Shown here piece by piece: positions 15,972-19,613 of a stretch of DNA of 19,613 bases. The stretch's first letter is position 1, and each line of letters begins with the position of its first letter. Source of the DNA: JBBDXA01 sp040902585 (GTDB lineage: Bacteria > Planctomycetota > Phycisphaerae > Phycisphaerales > Phycisphaeraceae). The DNA is taken from NCBI GenBank assembly GCA_040902585.1, contig JBBDXA010000177.1, positions 1 to 19,613 of the forward strand. The letters are read 5' to 3'. The notes below the pieces were generated by a model. It was given only the letters and a program-made list of their open reading frames with translations. It was not told the DNA's origin and did not search any database. Position numbers and translations under genes: made by a program.

Positions 15972-16113
15972 GAAAAAGCAGCAGGTGCCAGTGGCAGGAG
16001 GCAGTCAGTCGAACAAGCCGCCTGTACGCGGCGGCATGCGGCGGGAGCAGTCACCCGATCAATCCGGCGGCACCACCTGCCTGCTGCCGCTGCCTCCTGC
16101 TCCTGCTCGCTCA
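15972..16113. repeat. GCAG/CTGC-rich inverted repeat between coxB and coxA
   Basis: The left side (15972-16003) reads GCAGCAGGTGCCAGTGGCAGG and similar. The right side (16070-16113) reads CACCACCTGCCTGCTGCCGC and CTGCCTCCTGCTCCTGC. The arms are imperfectly complementary and less regular than the other tracts. The tract covers the coxB-coxA gap and just touches the end of coxB. Confidence 0.5.
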
Positions 16114-17235
16114 GAATCCATCATCATCGCTGGGCAGGAGCGATTCCTGGTCTTTCATCCAGCGGTTGTAAATATCGTCAATGACCACGAACAGTTCGCC
16201 GCGCATGGTTGAGTGCCCCAGGCCGCAAAGCTCGGCACACACAATCTCATAAGGCTTGGCGAGTTCGAAAAAATCGATCTGCTCGGGCGTCGCGTTCTCT
16301 TTGGTGGTTCTGCCGATCACCTCTTCGCTCAGCCGCGTCGCCTCGAACCACACCTTTATCGACAGGCCCGGCACCGCGTCCTGTTTCACGCGCATGTTCG
16401 GCAGGAAGAAGCTGTGCAGCACATCCAGACTGCTGAGCTTGATGAACACCTTCTTGTTCACCGGCACCACCAGGGTGCTGGCGACGATGTCATCCTTGCC
16501 CCAGGACTCGGTGGAAGCGATATCGCTGCGCTTGACGGCCCGCGGCTTGGATTCGCCATCGACCTTGAGTTGTATTTCTCCCGTCTTCTTGTCTTCGCTC
16601 ACGATCACGCCATGCAAGGTCTCGCCCGACTTGAACTTGAAAATGTTCTCCTTGCGGTTCAGGCCGATTTTCGTGTTCAAGTCGGTGGGGCCGATCAGCT
16701 CGACGTGGCGCGGGCCGAATTTCCCGTCCTTGCCGGGGTAGCGAATAATCCAGTTGAACTGCTGCCCGATGACTTCGACGTGGATGACTTCGCCGGCCAT
16801 CACCTTCTTGTGCATTTCCGCATCGTTGGGCCAGTCGGCCGGGTTCTTCATCCGTGCCCACGACGCCTGACTGAGGGCGGCGGTGGCGGCCATGATCAGC
16901 GCGGGGACCAGCGTCCAGACGATCTCCAGCTTGTTGTTGCCGTGGATGTAGACAGCCGTGCGGTTGGGGTTGTAGCGGTACTTGATGAGGAAGACGATGA
17001 GCACGACGAACACCGCCGCGCCCACGATCAGCGTCATCCAGAGAATGACATTGAACAGCCAGTCCACTTCGTGTCCGAAGGTGGAGACATCCTGGGGCAA
17101 CCACCAGGAGCGAGGCCCGGTGACTTCCACGCCGTCCTCTTGGGCCTGTGCGAAGGCCGCTGCCGGCACCATGAGCAGACCCGCGAGGGAACAGAGAAGG
17201 ATAAAGCCGCGCTGAACGATCCGTGCAACAGGCAA
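16111..17235 (-). CDS. coxB: Cytochrome c oxidase subunit II (CuA)
   Basis: The protein has 374 residues with a signal-like first segment (8-30) and the usual two-helix hairpin (about 58-85 and 103-122). The soluble domain holds the CuA site: His274 (DVLHSF), Cys333, Glu335, Cys337, His341 and Met344 in CAELCGLGHSTM. The aromatic electron-entry patch is GQQFNWIIRYPG (157-168). CuA receives electrons from a periplasmic donor. There is no CxxCH, so this is not a caa3-type fused cytochrome. Between the aromatic patch and VLHSF there are about 60 more residues than usual (about 178-248), with the beta-like pattern TLHGVIVSEDKKTGEIQLKVDG...RSDIAS. The start is TTG 17235, supported by AAGGAG 8 nt upstream. 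It is the first gene of the cox operon, behind a good promoter. Confidence 0.93.
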   Translation of the reverse strand: MPVARIVQRGFILLCSLAGLLMVPAAAFAQAQEDGVEVTGPRSWWLPQDVSTFGHEVDWLFNVILWMTLIVGAAVFVVLIVFLIKYRYNPNRTAVYIHGNNKLEIVWTLVPALIMAATAALSQASWARMKNPADWPNDAEMHKKVMAGEVIHVEVIGQQFNWIIRYPGKDGKFGPRHVELIGPTDLNTKIGLNRKENIFKFKSGETLHGVIVSEDKKTGEIQLKVDGESKPRAVKRSDIASTESWGKDDIVASTLVVPVNKKVFIKLSSLDVLHSFFLPNMRVKQDAVPGLSIKVWFEATRLSEEVIGRTTKENATPEQIDFFELAKPYEIVCAELCGLGHSTMRGELFVVIDDIYNRWMKDQESLLPSDDDGF

Positions 17236-17326
17236 GGTCGAGCTCCTTGATCGATCGAAGGGAAGGCCTGCAAATCTGTCGAATCCGGCGGGTGACGATC
17301 CATTCCGCGCCGGGGTCAGACCGCCT

Positions 17327-17356
17327 ATTAAACTGGCATCGTGGGCCTTCTGTCAA
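17327..17356 (-). promoter_or_regulatory. Sigma70-type promoter of the cox operon
   Basis: On the minus strand a perfect -35 TTGACA (17351-17356) is followed after 18 nt by TTTAAT (17327-17332), one change from TATAAT. Transcription would begin near 17320, leaving a leader of about 85 nt before the coxB TTG. It is the only strong promoter-like pair seen ahead of the oxidase genes. Confidence 0.65.
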
Positions 17357-17395
17357 AGCGCCGCTCCCGCGCCGGCGGACCGGGGGCGGCCGTGC

Positions 17396-17435
17396 AAAAA
17401 GAAAACGGCGGAGCAACAGGGTAATCGCTCCGCCG
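17396..17435 (-). terminator. Intrinsic terminator of the downstream copper-protein gene
   Basis: Read on the minus strand, CGGCGGAGC (17427-17435) pairs with GCTCCGCCG (17406-17414) over 9 bp with a 12-nt loop, followed by TTTTCTTTTT (17396-17405). It lies 196 nt past the stop at 17632; the palindromic element at 17480-17606 sits in between. Its stem start and T-run closely match the terminator at 18399-18439. Confidence 0.8.
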
Positions 17436-17479
17436 GTCTACTCTGTTGTGGCAATTTGTCGCGGGTGAAGCGAGCCCTT

Positions 17480-17606
17480 GGGTGTCACGGCTCGACGAGG
17501 CTTTGCGAGGAGACCCGTGCCGGACGCCTGCGGGCTTCTTCTATAAAGGAGTGTCTCACGCCTTCGCACGGGACTCCTCCCCAAGCCTCGTCGTGCCGTG
17601 GCACCC
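17480..17606. repeat. 41-nt long inverted repeat (MITE-like)
   Basis: The arm at 17480-17520 (starting GGGTGTCACGGCTCGACGAG, ending ACCCGTGC) is complementary to 17566-17606 at 36 of 41 positions, with a 45-nt spacer. It lies between the stop of the copper-protein gene and its terminator, as if inserted there. A related solo arm is at 19484-19524. Confidence 0.75.
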
Positions 17607-17631
17607 GGACCGGAAGGCAATCACTTTTTTA

Positions 17632-18369
17632 TCAATCCCGCTTCTTCGGCGCGTAGGTCACTTCAACCTTCGCATCCTCGCCCTCCTTCACCGTGACTTT
17701 GATCGCATCTTTGTCCGCCTGATACATCTTGTGCTCGTGCAAGGTCGAAATCTCATACTCGCCCGCAGGCAGTCCCTTGATCGTGAACTTCCCTTCCGCA
17801 TCCGTGACCGCGAAGTAGGGGTGTTCGATGACATGCACCCGGCAGTTCATCCACGCATGCACATCACACTTGACGTAAATATCCAGTTCCGCCTTCTTGA
17901 ACTTGAACGTGTTGATGATGCCGCGCCCGGGTTGCCCGACATTCGCCGCCGGATTCTCGGCAGGAATGATGTGGACGTTGTGCAGCGTCGCATCCGAGTT
18001 TTTGATCTTCAGTTCCTGGCCCACCATCACGCCGATCACGTGCGGCGTGTACACGCACTTGACCTGATTGATCTGGGCAGCCTCCTTGGGCGGCTCGAAC
18101 TTCCGGTTCTCCATGCCCTTGCTCACCCAGACGAACACGTTCATCAACCCTTTGTCCTTTCCAACGATCATCCGTTCGCTCGGCGGGCGCTCATCCCATT
18201 GTTTGGCGCAGGCCGGGTCGGAGGCCATATCGATCACCGCCCGCCGCGGGGCCTCAGTTTTCTTGTCCAGACGAATGACGCCGGAGATCGACCCGCCTTC
18301 TCCCAACGCGCGGTTCGCACCGTTCATGATCAACGCCAGCGCCAGAACCGTTGCAGGAGTGAACTTCAT
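17632..18369 (-). CDS. Periplasmic amicyanin-like copper protein with C-terminal beta domain (copy 1)
   Basis: The protein has 245 residues from ATG 18369 (AAGGA just upstream). A signal peptide spans about 1-22 (ALGEGG after the core). A cupredoxin-like part contains TLHNVH at 128-133 and KCDVHAWM at 167-174. The C-x2-H-x2-M loop (C168, H171, M174) together with H130 has the spacing of the amicyanin type 1 copper site. A C-terminal segment (about 183-212, YFAVTDAEGKFTIKGLPAGEYEI) resembles the carboxypeptidase regulatory-like beta-sandwich domain. Extra cysteines C54, C105 and C176 could form a disulfide or bind metal. It is about 65% alike, by eye, to the next gene, and the last 10 residues are identical. 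Placed just ahead of the cox operon, it may carry electrons or copper to the oxidase, but that is inference. Confidence 0.82.
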   Translation of the reverse strand: MKFTPATVLALALIMNGANRALGEGGSISGVIRLDKKTEAPRRAVIDMASDPACAKQWDERPPSERMIVGKDKGLMNVFVWVSKGMENRKFEPPKEAAQINQVKCVYTPHVIGVMVGQELKIKNSDATLHNVHIIPAENPAANVGQPGRGIINTFKFKKAELDIYVKCDVHAWMNCRVHVIEHPYFAVTDAEGKFTIKGLPAGEYEISTLHEHKMYQADKDAIKVTVKEGEDAKVEVTYAPKKRD

Positions 18370-18398
18370 TGCGTTCCTTTCATCAGGCTGCGAAACCG

Positions 18399-18439
18399 CA
18401 AAAGAAAAACGGCGGATCAATATAGTAATTGATCCGCCG
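18399..18439 (-). terminator. Intrinsic terminator of copper-protein copy 2, overlapping a promoter motif
   Basis: On the minus strand, CGGCGGATCAAT (18428-18439) and ATTGATCCGCCG (18410-18421) form a perfect 12-bp stem with a 6-nt loop, followed by TTTTTCTTT (18401-18409). It lies about 63 nt after the stop of copy 2. The loop and inner stem contain TACTATATTG, the -10-like motif of the next gene. Confidence 0.88.
18418..18427 (-). promoter_or_regulatory. Shared -10-like motif upstream of copper-protein copy 1
   Basis: Read on the minus strand it is TACTATATTG, 49 nt before ATG 18369. The identical decamer lies 51 nt before the start of copy 2 (19306-19315). TATATT is an acceptable -10; no convincing -35 is seen in either. 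Confidence 0.5.
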
Positions 18440-18502
18440 TGGATTTCGATGGTGTTCCTGCGATCGGTCCGCGCTTGGGTGCCGCGGGCCCCGAATCAGA
18501 CC

Positions 18503-19255
18503 TCAATCCCGCTTCTTCGGCGCGTAGGTCACTTCCACCTTCGCATCGCCGCCTTCGGTTACCGTGACCTTGATCACGTCCTTATCCGGCGCGAAGAGCT
18601 TGAACTCATGCCACGTCGAAAGCTCGTACTCGCCGGGTGGCAGGCCCTTGATGGTGAACTTGCCCGCATCATCGCTCACCGCGAAGAAGGGGTGCGGCAC
18701 CGCATGCACATAGCAGTTCATCCACGCATGCACATCGCACTTGATGTAGATGCCCGCTTCAGCGTTCTTGAACTTGATCGTTTCGACGATGCCCTTGCCC
18801 GGCTGGCCGATGTTCTTCTCAGGGTTGCCCGTGGTGGCCGTGTCCGGAATGATGTGGACGTTGTGCAGCGTCGCGTCGCTGTTCCTGACCTTCAATTCCT
18901 GTCCAACCATCACGCCCGTGATGTGCGGGATGTACATGCAGCCGACCTGATCGATCTGGACCGCCTCGGCCGGCACGTCAAACTTCTTGCCTTCCAGGCC
19001 CTTGCTGACCCAGACGAACACGTTAACCAGCGTGTCGTCCTTGCCGAAGATCCAGCGCTCGTTGAGCGCCTGTTGCCCGCCCCAGTGCTTGACGCAGTAG
19101 GGATCGGTGCCCATCTGCAGCGGCTTGCGGGCCGGCTGCTTCTCGTTCTTGTTGTAGTTGATCACGCCCGAGATCGAGCCGCCCTCGGCCAGCGCGACGC
19201 CCGCCATCGCGATCACGAGCAACATGCTCATCCACTGCGTTCTGGTCATCTTCAT
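18503..19255 (-). CDS. Periplasmic amicyanin-like copper protein with C-terminal beta domain (copy 2)
   Basis: The protein has 250 residues from ATG 19255 (AGGA 9 nt upstream; an alternative ATG lies at 19249). A signal peptide spans 1-23 (VALA-EGGS). The copper-site pattern is TLHNVH at 129-134 and KCDVHAWM at 172-179 (ligands H131, C173, H176, M179), as in amicyanin. The C-terminal beta part is FFAVSDDAGKFTIKGLPPGE (190-209). Cys54, Cys106 and Cys181 are conserved with copy 1. The two proteins share whole blocks (GGSISGVI, GVMVGQELK, NSDATLHNVHIIP), and the last 33 bases of the two genes are nearly identical, showing tandem duplication. Each copy has its own promoter-like motif and terminator, so dosage may be high. 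No enzyme activity is suggested by the sequence. Confidence 0.83.
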   Translation of the reverse strand: MKMTRTQWMSMLLVIAMAGVALAEGGSISGVINYNKNEKQPARKPLQMGTDPYCVKHWGGQQALNERWIFGKDDTLVNVFVWVSKGLEGKKFDVPAEAVQIDQVGCMYIPHITGVMVGQELKVRNSDATLHNVHIIPDTATTGNPEKNIGQPGKGIVETIKFKNAEAGIYIKCDVHAWMNCYVHAVPHPFFAVSDDAGKFTIKGLPPGEYELSTWHEFKLFAPDKDVIKVTVTEGGDAKVEVTYAPKKRD

Positions 19256-19305
19256 CTGCGGTTTCCTTTCATGGGCCGGCAAAACGCCAGCGGAAATTGA
19301 GAACA

Positions 19306-19315
19306 CAATATAGTA
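19306..19315 (-). promoter_or_regulatory. Shared -10-like motif upstream of copper-protein copy 2
   Basis: The minus-strand decamer TACTATATTG is the same as at 18418-18427 and lies at nearly the same distance from its gene start (51 versus 49 nt). A conserved position in duplicated units supports a promoter role. Confidence 0.5.
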
Positions 19316-19613
19316 CGGGATTCGGCCCAATCAGCGTTTGACTGTGCAAATGCTGCGGAACAGGGCCGTGGGAGGACCGATCATTCTAGCGGCTATAGGA
19401 AACGGCCCAAGCGGCGAATTGTCGCATCCGGTTTTAGCGGTCAGTTCGGGTGAGAGGGCTCCTCGGGTCGAATGATTTGTCTTGGGTGTCACGGCTCGAG
19501 GAGGCTCTGCGACGAGACCCGTGCCGGACGAGCGAGATTCTCCTTATCGAAGAAGACCTAGTACTACAACGCTAGGAAAGCTCAAGAACCGCCATGTCTA
19601 TCGCCGAAAGGAA
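19316..19613. other. Gene-poor window end with a solo repeat arm
   Basis: No supported gene is seen in this stretch. A 41-nt copy of the GGGTGTCACGG repeat arm lies at 19484-19524. A palindromic CCTAG...CTAGG segment at 19557-19576 contains CTACAAC, as in the terminus of the element at 6717-6730. An ATG at 19594 opens a plus-strand frame running off the window after six codons; it could be a gene start but there is too little to judge. Confidence 0.45.
19484..19524 (+). repeat. Solo arm of the 41-nt repeat
   Basis: It matches the arm at 17480-17520 at 38 of 41 positions, and the match continues for six more bases (CGGACG). No complementary arm is found downstream within the window. Confidence 0.75.

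Noticed and set aside
15941..16054. N-terminal extension of CoxA to 16054
   Set aside because: It runs through the GCAG/CTGC repeat; the MSHD start matches the MSH starts of CoxC and CoxD.

Overview
The window looks like a piece of a GC-rich Planctomycetes chromosome, probably of the Phycisphaerae type. Signs are a planctomycete-type cytochrome c/DUF1592 protein, a PEP-CTERM tail beside a XylR-like regulator, a secreted sialate esterase-like protein, and many short palindromic and heptameric repeats. No tRNA, rRNA, CRISPR array or complete insertion sequence was seen. Almost every gene is on the minus strand; the XylR-like regulator is the exception.

Layout, low to high coordinate. (1) 1-2750, minus: a two-gene unit with a SASA-type esterase (1632-2750) followed 11 nt later by a DUF1592-type planctomycete cytochrome c protein (1-1620, cut by the window edge). 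(2) 3106-4851, minus: a secreted ten-repeat PD40/TolB-like propeller protein. (3) 4947-5201, minus: an orphan PEP-CTERM tail with its own terminator, divergent from a XylR-like regulator (5363-6526, plus). (4) 6551-6774: a nested inverted-repeat element. (5) 6850-17356, minus: a respiratory operon. A good sigma70-type promoter (17327-17356) precedes coxB, then coxA, ctaA, ctaB, coxC, coxD, an ABC ATPase and a small secreted protein. (6) 17632-19255, minus: two tandem copper-protein paralogues, each with its own promoter-like motif and intrinsic terminator, just upstream of the cox operon.

Function: CoxA/B/C/D form an aa3-type (A2 subfamily) cytochrome oxidase. CtaB and CtaA make heme O and then heme A for it. 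The two periplasmic copper proteins, with amicyanin-like Cu loops, are plausible electron carriers or copper-handling partners; that is inference from position and motif.

Most unusual: CoxA is about 1226 residues, roughly twice normal. It has about 300 extra residues between helices I and II and about 315 extra, multi-helix residues between helix XII and the conserved C-terminal tail, while all catalytic residues remain. CoxB has an extra beta-like module. CtaA carries three in-frame segments encoded by repetitive DNA. Several junctions of the operon carry their own heptamer-based or palindromic repeat, often with both orientations present so that RNA hairpins could form.
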